Below are positions 8,819 to 16,568 of a DNA stretch of 64,000 nucleotides, one piece after another. The stretch lies in NCBI RefSeq assembly GCF_007713735.2, contig NZ_VMNW02000001.1, forward strand, positions 1-64,000. Direction: 5' to 3'. The position numbers were made by a program, and so were the translations under genes. The notes under the pieces were generated by a model, which was given only the letters and a program-made list of their open reading frames with translations, was not told the DNA's origin and did not search any database. The DNA is from Amycolatopsis acidicola (lineage in GTDB: Bacteria; Actinomycetota; Actinomycetes; Mycobacteriales; Pseudonocardiaceae). Numbering within the stretch: the first letter of the stretch is position 1; every line of letters starts with the position of its first letter.

Positions 8819-9700
8819 GTGCGGATGCCAACGCGGTCCGACCTGACCAGGAAGACCCGCAAGGTGGTCATCGCATCGGCACTGGCCGCGATGTTCACCG
8901 GCGGGCTGTTCACCGGTTCCGCCTCCGCGAGCACGGTGCTTTCCCAGGGCTGCACCGGCACGGTCGTCGGCAACATGGGCGACACGGTCGCGGTGCAGGG
9001 CAAGGACGTCGCCGGGCTGGTCAAGGCGGGCGCGCAGGAGCAGAACGTCTTCCTCGGCGGCGTGGACCCGGACAAGCTCGCCAACGAGATCACCGCCAAG
9101 GGTGCGCTGACCGTCGGCTCGATTCCCAACGCCGCCAACGGAACCGTCACCGGTGAGAACGTCGCCGCCGCGGTGAACGACGCGCTCAAGGGCGCCGACG
9201 GCCTCGGCTGGTGGGGTCCCGACCAGCAGCAGAAGACGCTGGACTCGATCAAGAACAAGGTCACCGGAAGCTGCGGGCTGACCACGTACGCCAGCAACTT
9301 CACGACGACCACCGGGCTGCCCAGCGCGGGCACCGGCGGTACCGCCCCGGCCACCGTGCCCAACACGGGTTCCGCCGGCTCGGTCGCCGGCACCGGCTCC
9401 GCCACCGCGCCGCCGCGCGACTACGGCAACATCCCCGCCGCGGTCCCCGGGATCGCCCTTTCGCCCGGCGACCGCTACCCCTCCAGCGCCCCGATGTCCG
9501 GCGCCGCCACCCCCGAGATCGGCGTGCTGCCCGGCAACTCGGCTGGCCAGACCGACGTGCGGAACGCGGGCAACGCCAACGCGCTCGCCGACGATTCCTC
9601 CGCGCAGACCGTGCAGCTGCCGATGCTGCTGGCCGTGGTCGCACTGGCCGGCGTGAGCGCCGCGCTGGTCCGGACGTGGGTGCTGCGCAAGGTGTCGTAG
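8819..9700 (+). CDS. Exported, C-terminally membrane-anchored protein, paralog 3 of 3
   Basis: 293 residues from GTG 8819 (GGAGGA 8 bases upstream; ATG 8825 is an alternative). Signal peptide ends TGSASA. Two Cys follow (SQGCTGTVV and GSCGLTT). The Gly/Thr linker leads to a block matching paralog 2 (PRDYGNIPAAVPGI, then PGDRYPSSAP) and an anchor ending VRTWVLRKVS. The first 70 mature residues differ from paralog 2. It ends 80 bases before rpsF and is separated from it by the rpsF leader. Function unknown. Confidence 0.75.
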   Translation: MRMPTRSDLTRKTRKVVIASALAAMFTGGLFTGSASASTVLSQGCTGTVVGNMGDTVAVQGKDVAGLVKAGAQEQNVFLGGVDPDKLANEITAKGALTVGSIPNAANGTVTGENVAAAVNDALKGADGLGWWGPDQQQKTLDSIKNKVTGSCGLTTYASNFTTTTGLPSAGTGGTAPATVPNTGSAGSVAGTGSATAPPRDYGNIPAAVPGIALSPGDRYPSSAPMSGAATPEIGVLPGNSAGQTDVRNAGNANALADDSSAQTVQLPMLLAVVALAGVSAALVRTWVLRKVS

Positions 9701-9708
9701 CGGCCAGC

Positions 9709-9780
9709 TACCCTGGTACCTCGACAAACCCTCCTGCCACGGACAGTCCGTGGCCGCGAGCCCACAGGAGGTGAGTGGTT
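9709..9780 (+). promoter_or_regulatory. rpsF leader resembling the S6:S18 autoregulatory RNA
   Basis: A possible -10 (TACCCT, 9709-9714) precedes a 60-base leader. In it CCTCCTG (9730-9736) is perfectly complementary to CAGGAGG (9765-9771), the rpsF ribosome site. Between them an inner hairpin pairs CCACGG (9737-9742) with CCGTGG (9748-9753) and is followed directly by CCG in the unpaired strand. An outer stem hiding the ribosome site, an inner hairpin and a CCG bulge form the described layout of the S6:S18-binding motif in bacterial rpsF leaders. The S6-S18 complex would then repress its own operon. Confidence 0.7.
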
Positions 9781-10104
9781 GTGTCACGCCATTACGAGGT
9801 AATGGTCATCCTCGATCCGACTCTCGACGAGCGCACCGTCGCCCCGACGCTGGACACGTTCCTCAACGTGATCCGCACGTCCGGCGGCAGCGTGGAGAAG
9901 GTCGACGTGTGGGGCAGGCGGCGCCTGGCCTACGAGATCAAGAAGCACGCGGAGGGCATCTACGCCCTGCTGGACCTGAACTCCGAGCCCGACGCGGTCA
10001 AGGAGCTCGACCGGCAGCTTTCGCTGCAGGAGAACGTGCTCCGCACCAAGGTCGTCCGCAAGGTCGCCCCGCGCAAGGCCGCCAAGGTCGCGGCGAAGGC
10101 CTGA
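9781..10104 (+). CDS. rpsF: 30S ribosomal protein S6
   Basis: 107-residue S6, opening [12 protein letters not shown] and carrying the central [22 protein letters not shown] segment (here [20 protein letters not shown]). GTG at 9781 is chosen because AGGAGGT ends 8 bases before it; an in-frame GTG at 9775 is too close. First gene of rpsF-ssb-rpsR-rplI. The C-terminus ends in an Ala/Lys-rich extension, common in actinobacteria. Confidence 0.95.
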   Translation: MSRHYEVMVILDPTLDERTVAPTLDTFLNVIRTSGGSVEKVDVWGRRRLAYEIKKHAEGIYALLDLNSEPDAVKELDRQLSLQENVLRTKVVRKVAPRKAAKVAAKA

Positions 10105-10114
10105 GGCGGCGGAC

Positions 10115-10615
10115 ATGGCCGGAGACACCGTCATCACAGTGGTCGGCAACCTGACCGCCGACCCCGAGTTGCGCTTCACCCCGTCCGGTGCGGCGGTCGC
10201 GAACTTCACCGTCGCGTCCACCCCGCGCACCTTCGACCGCCAGTCCGGCGAGTGGAAGGACGGCGAGGCGCTGTTCCTGCGCTGCAACATCTGGCGCCAG
10301 GCCGCGGAAAACGTGGCCGAGAGCCTGACCCGCGGGGCGCGGGTCGTGGTTCAGGGCCGGCTCAAGCAGCGCTCGTTCGAGACCAAGGAAGGCGAGAAGC
10401 GGACCGTCGTCGAACTCGAGGTCGACGAGATCGGTCCGTCGCTGCGCTACGCCACCGCCAAGGTCAACAAGGTCAGCCGCGGCTCGGGTCCCTCGGGTGG
10501 CGGCGGCTACAGCGGAGGCAGTGGCGGCGGCGCGCCCGCGGACGACCCCTGGGGCTCGGCCCCGCCCGCCGGAGGCGGCGGTGGGGGCGGTTTCGCGGAC
10601 GAGCCCCCTTTCTAA
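10115..10615 (+). CDS. ssb: Single-stranded DNA-binding protein
   Basis: 166 residues. The N-terminal OB fold (about 1-110) opens with [21 protein letters not shown] Gly-rich linker follows, ending in the acidic tip DEPPF that recruits partner proteins. It coats single-stranded DNA in replication and repair. It sits 10 bases after rpsF in the usual ribosomal protein operon. This is the full-length housekeeping SSB type. Confidence 0.95.
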   Translation: MAGDTVITVVGNLTADPELRFTPSGAAVANFTVASTPRTFDRQSGEWKDGEALFLRCNIWRQAAENVAESLTRGARVVVQGRLKQRSFETKEGEKRTVVELEVDEIGPSLRYATAKVNKVSRGSGPSGGGGYSGGSGGGAPADDPWGSAPPAGGGGGGGFADEPPF

Positions 10616-10651
10616 CCAACCACTCTTTTTCGGATTACCAGGAGCATTACC

Positions 10652-10900
10652 GTGGCCAAGCCACCCATTCGCAAGCCAAAGAAGAAGGTCTGTGTGTTCT
10701 GCAAGGCGGAGCAGAAGGGCCGCCCGGAATTCATCGACTACAAGGACACGAACCTGCTGCGGAAGTACATCTCCGACCGCGGCAAGATCCGTGCCCGGCG
10801 CGTGACCGGCAACTGCAGCCAGCACCAGCGTGACATCGCCATCGCGGTCAAGAACTCCCGCGAGATGGCACTGCTGCCCTACACGTCCACCGCGCGCTAA
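10652..10900 (+). CDS. rpsR: 30S ribosomal protein S18
   Basis: 82 residues, GTG start with CAGGAG upstream. It has Cys residues in KVCVFCKAE and later in GNCSQHQ, the zinc-ribbon-like (C+) form of S18. Actinobacteria often carry a second, Cys-free S18 elsewhere for zinc starvation. It is the partner of S6 in the ribosome and in the proposed leader control. Confidence 0.95.
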   Translation: MAKPPIRKPKKKVCVFCKAEQKGRPEFIDYKDTNLLRKYISDRGKIRARRVTGNCSQHQRDIAIAVKNSREMALLPYTSTAR

Positions 10901-10916
10901 AGGGAGGCATGTCGCA

Positions 10917-11375
10917 ATGGCGAAGATCATTCTGACCACCGACGTCGCCAACCTCGGTGGCCCCGGCGACATCGTCGAGGTCAAGGACGGCTACGCGCGC
11001 AACTACCTGCTCCCGCGGGGCTACGCGATCGTGGCCACCAAGGGCGCGGAGAAGAACGTGCAGACCATCCGGCGTACCCAGGAGGCCCGGCGCATCCGGG
11101 ACCTGGACCACGCCAAGGAGGTCAAGAACCAGCTGGAGCAGCTCGGCACCGTCGAACTGGTCGCGAAGGCGGCCGAGGGTTCGAAGAAGCTGTTCGGCTC
11201 CATCACCACGGGCGACATCGTCGCGGCCATCAAGGCCGCCGGCGGCCCGCTGCTGGACAAGCGCATCATCGAGACCGGCGGGCACATCAAGACCGTCGGC
11301 AAGCACCAGGTCAGCGCCAAGCTGCACCCCACCGTCGAGGCGGGCGTGCGGCTGGAGATCAAGGCCGGTCAGTAG
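10917..11375 (+). CDS. rplI: 50S ribosomal protein L9
   Basis: 152 residues, with the L9 signature region GDIVEVKDGYARNYLLPRG near the N-terminus, a long connecting helix and the C-terminal RNA-binding domain. The ATG at 10917 follows AGGGAGG. It is the last gene of the operon and is followed by a strong terminator. Confidence 0.95.
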   Translation: MAKIILTTDVANLGGPGDIVEVKDGYARNYLLPRGYAIVATKGAEKNVQTIRRTQEARRIRDLDHAKEVKNQLEQLGTVELVAKAAEGSKKLFGSITTGDIVAAIKAAGGPLLDKRIIETGGHIKTVGKHQVSAKLHPTVEAGVRLEIKAGQ

Positions 11376-11390
11376 GCCCTGAGCCGCAGC

Positions 11391-11430
11391 GAAGGCCCCT
11401 TCCCGATCAGGGAGGGGGCCTTCGTGTTTT
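11391..11430 (+). terminator. Intrinsic terminator after rplI
   Basis: GAAGGCCCCTTCCC pairs with AGGGAGGGGGCCTTC across a 4-base loop (GATC-type), and the stem is followed by GTGTTTT. It lies 15 bases after the rplI stop. Confidence 0.85.
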
Positions 11431-11442
11431 CCCGTACGGGAA
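11429..11442. promoter_or_regulatory. Perfect 14-base palindrome ahead of the type VII cassette
   Basis: TTCCCGTACGGGAA is fully self-complementary. It lies between the rplI terminator and the first gene of the secretion cassette, about 80 bases before its start, where an operator could be expected. No binding protein can be named. Confidence 0.4.
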
Positions 11443-11522
11443 CCGTACTCGCTGCGATAACATCCAAGCTGCTGATCTCGCCGCGGATGGGGATGCGGGC
11501 ATAGCGAAAAGGGGAGCTCGGG

Positions 11523-11936
11523 ATGACGCAGCCGGCGCAGTCCGCCTCGGCACCTGTCGACACGCTGACCTCGGTACCGCCGCCGGCGCCCATCCAGGTC
11601 GGCAACAACGGCGGTTCCGGGGGCTACAAGTTCGATCCGGACCAGGTGCAGGGCGTCATCAACAAGTGGCAGGCCCTCCTGGATGACGTGAACAACGACA
11701 TCGCGTACGCCAAGAACATCGCCGGGGTCAAGCCACCCGGCCAGGAGTTCGCGAGCGGCGATTTCGTCGAGCAGGGCGCGAATCCGTCCGGGCAAACACT
11801 TTTGACGCAGCACGAGCGCATGCGCACCTACATCCAGAACTACATTCAGGCGCTGCAAAAAGCGAGCGGTCAGGTGGCACAGTCCGAGGACGACGCGCGC
11901 GCGGCCGCGCAGAAGCAGGGGCAGGAAATCACATGA
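11523..11936 (+). CDS. Small ESX/WXG100-like helical protein of a type VII secretion cassette
   Basis: 137 residues with a Pro-rich N-terminus, then two predicted helices joined by a short turn (VINKWQALLDDVNNDIAYAK, then QHERMRTYIQNYIQALQKA), the helical-hairpin layout of ESX-type proteins. The W falls in helix 1 and there is no canonical WXG turn, so it is a divergent member. AAAAGGGGAG is the ribosome site. Its stop overlaps the next start (ATGA). With a PPE-like and an EspG gene downstream, secretion through an ESX apparatus encoded elsewhere is likely. Confidence 0.7.
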   Translation: MTQPAQSASAPVDTLTSVPPPAPIQVGNNGGSGGYKFDPDQVQGVINKWQALLDDVNNDIAYAKNIAGVKPPGQEFASGDFVEQGANPSGQTLLTQHERMRTYIQNYIQALQKASGQVAQSEDDARAAAQKQGQEIT

Positions 11937-12544
11937 GCAAGATCCGGGCCGTCCGACTCGGAGCCGCTGTCCTGGCCGTGGCCGGCGCACTGTCCGCCTG
12001 TTCCTCCGGGAACAGCGGTTCGCCTTCGCCGGTGGGCAATTCCAGCTCGTCGGCCGCGGCAGGCAGCAGTAGCGCCGCCCAGCTCGCACCGTCGGTGCCC
12101 TCGCCGTTGCCGGTGGACAGCCTGACCGCCAACCCGTGCACGGCACTGTCCGCCGACCAGGTCACGCAGCAGGGGCTGACCGGAGCAGGTGAGCAGGGCT
12201 CGAGCCAAACGGGCCCCGACTGCAAGTGGAAGTCCTCGACCTCGCAGCTCAACGTCGTCTACATTTCGCCGATCACCGGCAACAAGAACGGCTTGAGCGA
12301 CACCTACGCGCTCAAGAGCAAGTTCGCCTACTTCGAGCCGACCACGGTGAGCGGCTATCCCGCCGTCTACGCCGAGGCGGACGACTCCCGCTCGATCGGC
12401 GACTGCTCGTTGTGGGTCGGCGTGACCGACCAGCTCGCGGTCTCGGTGTCCGCCCAGATCGGCAGCGGGCCGAACAAGTCGAACCCGTGCCCGGTCACGG
12501 CGCGCGTCGCGGGCGCGATGATCACTCACCTGCAGGGCCAGTAA
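11933..12544 (+). CDS. DUF3558 family lipoprotein
   Basis: 203 residues. Type II signal peptide with lipobox LSAC (Cys near residue 23), then a Ser/Ala-rich linker. The DUF3558 domain begins at DSLTANPCTALSADQVTQQG and has paired Cys (NPC, PDCKWK, GDCSLWV, NPCPV). It is lipid-anchored outside the membrane. DUF3558 lipoproteins are common in Pseudonocardiaceae beside type VII genes; their role is unknown. It is translationally coupled to the upstream gene by a 4-base overlap. Confidence 0.85.
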   Translation: MSKIRAVRLGAAVLAVAGALSACSSGNSGSPSPVGNSSSSAAAGSSSAAQLAPSVPSPLPVDSLTANPCTALSADQVTQQGLTGAGEQGSSQTGPDCKWKSSTSQLNVVYISPITGNKNGLSDTYALKSKFAYFEPTTVSGYPAVYAEADDSRSIGDCSLWVGVTDQLAVSVSAQIGSGPNKSNPCPVTARVAGAMITHLQGQ

Positions 12545-12561
12545 GAGGGGGTTGGGTTCTC

Positions 12562-13896
12562 ATGGGGAACGGCGCACTCACCGGCGCGGAGGTCGGCACG
12601 GTGATCATGCCCGGCGCGGGCACCTTGATCGGCGCCGGGATCGGCGGGCTGGTCGACATCTTCTCGGGGCCCGAAGCCCAGCAGCAGCAGGCCAACGTCG
12701 GCGGCCGCACGATCGACGCGCGCCAGATCTGGGAGCAGATCCACGGCGGCAACTCCGACTCGCTGCGCGAGGGCGCGGGTGCCGCGGGCACCCTGCAGGG
12801 CGTCCACGAGGCGCGGGCGAAGCAGATCGACGACATCAACAAGGCGATGGACGCGGCCTGGCAGGGTGACTCCTCGCAGCAGGTGCAGGCCGGCGCGCAT
12901 CCGCTCGGCACCTGGCTGAACGACTCTGCGCAGAACCTCACCAAAAGCCGCAGCTACCTGACCAACCAGGGCGACGCGTTCGACAACGCGCACGCGAAGG
13001 TCGAGGAGATCGCCGCGACGCCGCCGCACGCCGGGTTCATGGACCACATCAACCCGTTCAGCGACAAAGACGACGAGATCAACAAGTACAACGAGCAGGG
13101 CCAGACGAACGTCCAGGCGTTCAACGCCTACTACCAGGCCAGCGCGCAGAACGCGGCCGGGATGCCGCAGTACAAGGAGTGGCAGGGCAACACGTTCTCC
13201 GACGGCGGGGACAAGAACGGGAACGACGGCAACACCGGGAACACGGGAAACACCGGTAATACCGGCAACACCGGGAACACGGGCGGCTTCCAGCCGAGCA
13301 CCACCGGAAACGTGCCCAGCACCGGGAACATCCCCAGCCACAGCACCAACATCCCCGGCACCGGCAAGAGCGACGTGCCCAGCTACAACACGCCGAGCAC
13401 GAACATCCCGAGCTACAACACGCCCGGCACCAGCACTCCGAGCTACAACGACGGCACCACGGCGGCCGGGTACACCCCGAGCACGTCGGGAAGCGACTTC
13501 GGCACCGGCGGGTTCGGCCCGACCGGTTCCGGCTACGGCAGTGGCGCCGGAGCGGGCGGCGGCTCGGGTTCCGGCGGCGGCTACGGCGTCGGTGGCGCGG
13601 GAGCACTGGGCGGTTTCGGCCCGGCGGGCTCGGGCAGCGCGCTCGGCGGTGGCTCCAGCACAGGCAGTGCGGCCGGTGGCGCGGCGAGCGGCGCCGCGGG
13701 CGCCGGCCGTGGCGGCGTCGGCGCGGGTTCGGCGGGCGCGGCCGGCCGCAGCGGGCTGTCGGGTATGGGCGGCCACGGCGGTAAGGGCCAGGGCGGCGAC
13801 GACGAAGAGCACCAGACCAAGTACCTGGTCGGCGACGACCCGAACGAGCTGTTCGGCACCGACGAGCTCACCGCGCCGCCGGTGATCGGTGAGTGA
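12562..13896 (+). CDS. PPE-like type VII secretion substrate with low-complexity tail
   Basis: 444 residues. A helical N-terminal region (about 1-210) carries AAWQGDSSQQ, a WXG turn of the PPE/WXG100 type, and ends near the conserved YKEWQGNTFSDGG. Then comes a repeat-rich Gly/Asn/Thr/Pro/Ser tail (six GNT units, then SYNTP-type units, then Gly-rich). The extreme C-terminus (YLVGDDPNELFGTDELTAPP) is a tail typical of actinomycete PPE-like proteins. The start at 12562 follows AGAGGGGG. It overlaps the EspG gene by 8 bases, as expected if EspG is its chaperone. Confidence 0.75.
   Translation: MGNGALTGAEVGTVIMPGAGTLIGAGIGGLVDIFSGPEAQQQQANVGGRTIDARQIWEQIHGGNSDSLREGAGAAGTLQGVHEARAKQIDDINKAMDAAWQGDSSQQVQAGAHPLGTWLNDSAQNLTKSRSYLTNQGDAFDNAHAKVEEIAATPPHAGFMDHINPFSDKDDEINKYNEQGQTNVQAFNAYYQASAQNAAGMPQYKEWQGNTFSDGGDKNGNDGNTGNTGNTGNTGNTGNTGGFQPSTTGNVPSTGNIPSHSTNIPGTGKSDVPSYNTPSTNIPSYNTPGTSTPSYNDGTTAAGYTPSTSGSDFGTGGFGPTGSGYGSGAGAGGGSGSGGGYGVGGAGALGGFGPAGSGSALGGGSSTGSAAGGAASGAAGAGRGGVGAGSAGAAGRSGLSGMGGHGGKGQGGDDEEHQTKYLVGDDPNELFGTDELTAPPVIGE
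13228..13281 (+). repeat. Six tandem 9-base units encoding Gly-Asn-Thr
   Basis: Six copies of GGNAAYACN in frame inside the PPE-like gene. Silent third-base differences between units indicate selection on the peptide or an older expansion. Confidence 0.85.
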
Positions 13897-14680
13897 CGTG
13901 ACCGCTCCGATCAAACTCGCCACCCCGATCGTGCTCAACCTGATCCGGCGCCGCGGCGGCGAGCCGCACGCGGTGCTGTCGAGCACGCCTGTCTGGTACG
14001 AGGAAGGCGCCCAGCGCAAGCTCGACCAGGAAGTCAACAACCTGCTGACCCAGCACGGGCTGATGGGCCCGCGCGGGATGGACCGCGGGCTGCTGGGCCT
14101 CGTCGAGTCGATTTCCCGGCCGCAGCTGGAGTACTACGGCTGGTTCGAGGGACAGTTCCCCGGTGCGCCGTCGAACTTCGCGGTGCTGGCGGGCAGTGGC
14201 AGCGGGGGCGCGTTCGTTCTCGTGCGCAACCTCGGCGACGAGTCGGTGGTGCTGGCGTCCGAACGTCCCGAAGAGCTGCTGATCGGCTTCGTGAACCAGA
14301 TCCCGCACGCCAGGCCCGGGGCCGGACAGCCGCTGGTCGCCACGAAATCGGAGTTCGAGAGCGGCCGCGACGCGCGCCCGGATGGCGACTTCCCGGTGAT
14401 GCAGTCCGGCCGGGAGGCGCGGCCCCCGGAGCCGGCGAAGGAAATGCGACGGCTCATGCAGCTGCCGCGCACCGGCGCCGGCAGCCTGTATGTCGCGGCA
14501 CGGAACCGCAGCGGGAGCCGCCGCCGCAGTGAACGTCCGCTGAACTTCGTCGATACGGCCGAAGGCCGCTGGCTGATGGAAGAACGACCAGGTCGGGGCG
14601 ATCCGCTCGTGGTGTTCACCCCGGCGACCCCGCAGGTGCTGGGCGAGCGGTTACGCAACGCACAGGGCGCGCTCGGCTGA
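13889..14680 (+). CDS. ESX secretion-associated protein EspG
   Basis: 263 residues of the EspG family, cytosolic chaperones that bind PE/PPE heterodimers and deliver them to the ESX machine. Family-like segments include the opening domain around IVLNLIRRRGGEPHAVLS and the ending LVVFTPATPQVLGERLRNAQ. GTG at 13889 overlaps the PPE-like gene by 8 bases, which suggests coupled synthesis of chaperone and client. No EccB/C/D/E genes are nearby. Confidence 0.8.
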   Translation: MSDVTAPIKLATPIVLNLIRRRGGEPHAVLSSTPVWYEEGAQRKLDQEVNNLLTQHGLMGPRGMDRGLLGLVESISRPQLEYYGWFEGQFPGAPSNFAVLAGSGSGGAFVLVRNLGDESVVLASERPEELLIGFVNQIPHARPGAGQPLVATKSEFESGRDARPDGDFPVMQSGREARPPEPAKEMRRLMQLPRTGAGSLYVAARNRSGSRRRSERPLNFVDTAEGRWLMEERPGRGDPLVVFTPATPQVLGERLRNAQGALG

Positions 14681-15147
14681 GCTAGCGCCGTTCCACCCAC
14701 TCAGCCTAACGAGTGGTCTGTCTACGTTCCGTAGCACCTATCCACAGGACAGGTGTGCCAGGGGCGCTTTCCGCCATCCACGACACGCCGAACAGACGAA
14801 CCGCCACGACACGCCGACGAGTTTTCACCAATGTTTTCCACAACTTACACACAGGGTTTGAGCTGCAGGTTTGCCGAACCCCACAGTGTTTGTCCCCAAG
14901 TTGTACACAGCTTGAGCCGAGGGTGTGGTTCGTTCGGCCAACCCTTCCACAAGTTATCCACAAGGTGTCCCCAGACGATCAACAGGCGGGTTTGCCTTGC
15001 TCCTTCCGAGGGATCTAAGTTGCCCGCCTGGTGGTAGCTCGCAGTACGCGTCGCGGCCGCCGACATGCCGGCACCCGGTGGTGGGCACCGGTCGGCGGCT
15101 GCGGCATAATCGAACTGGTGTTCGCTTGACGAGGAGGTGTCCGCGCG
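14681..15147. other. 467-base intergenic region rich in DnaA-box-like sequences
   Basis: It holds one perfect DnaA box (TTATCCACA, 14954-14962) and several near matches: CTATCCACA at 14738, TTTTCCACA at 14834, TTGTCCCCA at 14890, TTGTACACA at 14901 and CCTTCCACA at 14943. All are on the plus strand. A possible dnaB -10 (CATAAT, 15105-15110) lies near the right end. No credible gene is seen; short open frames here lack ribosome sites and codon bias. Confidence 0.7.
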
Positions 15148-16557
15148 GTGGCGCTGACGGACGACCGTGGTCCCGCTTTTCCGCCCGATCCCGGTCCAGA
15201 GGAGGACCCCGGGCCACGGCGCGGTGGTGACTACGACCGGCAGCCGCCTCAGGACACGGCCGCCGAGCAGTCGGTGCTGGGCGGGATGCTGCTGTCCAAG
15301 GACGCCATCGCCGACGTGGTCGAGGCGATCACCCCCGGGGACTTCTATCTCCCGAAGCACCAGGCCATCTACGACTGCATCCTCGACCTGTACGGCCGGG
15401 GGGAGCCTGCCGACCCGATCACCGTCTCGGCCGAGCTGGAGCGGCGCGGCGAGCTCGCGCGGGTCGGCGGCGCGCCGTACCTGCACACCCTGATCGCCAC
15501 GGTCCCCACCGCCGCGAACGCCGGTTACTACGCCGAGATCGTGTCGGAGAAGGCGGTGCTGCGCAGGCTCGTCGAGGCCGGCACGCGGATCGTCCAGTAC
15601 GGCTACGGCGCGAACAACGACGGCGGCGACATCAACGAGGTCGTGGACCGCGCGCAGGCGGCGATCTACGACGTCACCGAGCGCCGGACGACCGAGGACT
15701 ACGTCGCGCTGGAGGAACTGCTCCAGCCGACCATGGACGAGATCGACGCGATCGCCTCCCGCGGCGGCAGCGCCCAGGGCATCCCCACCGGGTTCATGGA
15801 CCTGGACGAGGTGACCAACGGGCTGCACGCCGGTCAGATGATCATCGTCGCCGCCCGCCCCGGTGTCGGTAAGTCGACACTCGGCCTGGACTTCGCCCGC
15901 TCGTGCTCGATCAAGCACGGGATGAGCAGCGTGATCTTCTCGCTGGAAATGAGCCGCATCGAGATCGTCATGCGCATGCTCTCCGCCGAGGCCAGGATCC
16001 GGCTGGCGGACATGCGCGGTGGCCGCATGTCGGACGACGACTGGACGAGGCTCGCCCGGCGGATGAGCGAGATCAGCGAGGCGCCGCTGTTCATCGACGA
16101 CTCGCCGAACATGACCATGATGGAGATCCGGGCGAAGGCGCGGCGGCTCAAGCAGCGCAACGATCTCAAGCTCGTGGTCGTGGACTACATGCAGCTGATG
16201 ACGTCGGGCAAGCGGGTCGAGTCGCGGCAGCAGGAGGTTTCGGAGTTCTCCCGTCAGCTCAAGCTGCTGGCCAAGGAGATCGAGGTGCCGGTGATCGCGA
16301 TCAGCCAGCTGAACCGTGGTCCCGAACAGCGCACCGACAAGCGCCCGATGCTGTCCGACCTTCGTGAGTCCGGTTCGCTGGAGCAGGACGCGGACATGGT
16401 CATCCTGATCAACCGCCCGGACGCGTGGGAACGGGACGACCCGCGCGCCGGCGAGGCGGACCTGATCCTTGCCAAGCACCGTGCGGGTCCGACGAGCACC
16501 ATCGTCGTCGCCCACCAGCTGCACTACAGCAGGTTCGCCGACCTCGCGCAGAGCTGA
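15148..16557 (+). CDS. dnaB: Replicative DNA helicase DnaB
   Basis: 469-residue hexameric replication helicase. The N-terminal primase-interacting domain begins PQDTAAEQSVLGGMLLS. The RecA-like motor has Walker A ARPGVGKST (about residue 237), the Walker B region LVVVDYMQLM, and the later DLRESGSLEQDADMV motif. GTG at 15148 follows GAGGAGGT. No intein interrupts it, unlike many mycobacterial dnaB genes. Its position after rplI matches Rv0056-Rv0058. Confidence 0.97.
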   Translation: MALTDDRGPAFPPDPGPEEDPGPRRGGDYDRQPPQDTAAEQSVLGGMLLSKDAIADVVEAITPGDFYLPKHQAIYDCILDLYGRGEPADPITVSAELERRGELARVGGAPYLHTLIATVPTAANAGYYAEIVSEKAVLRRLVEAGTRIVQYGYGANNDGGDINEVVDRAQAAIYDVTERRTTEDYVALEELLQPTMDEIDAIASRGGSAQGIPTGFMDLDEVTNGLHAGQMIIVAARPGVGKSTLGLDFARSCSIKHGMSSVIFSLEMSRIEIVMRMLSAEARIRLADMRGGRMSDDDWTRLARRMSEISEAPLFIDDSPNMTMMEIRAKARRLKQRNDLKLVVVDYMQLMTSGKRVESRQQEVSEFSRQLKLLAKEIEVPVIAISQLNRGPEQRTDKRPMLSDLRESGSLEQDADMVILINRPDAWERDDPRAGEADLILAKHRAGPTSTIVVAHQLHYSRFADLAQS

Positions 16558-16568
16558 GGCGCTAGGGC

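Noticed and set aside
7020..9700. LPXTG sortase substrates
   Set aside because: The C-terminal helix and basic tail resemble sorting signals, but no LPXTG-type motif precedes the helix.
14713..15037. Short plus-strand frames in the DnaA-box region
   Set aside because: No ribosome sites, mixed composition, and overlap with the box cluster.
15148..16557. Intein in dnaB
   Set aside because: Length is 469 residues and helicase motifs are continuous, so no insertion is present.
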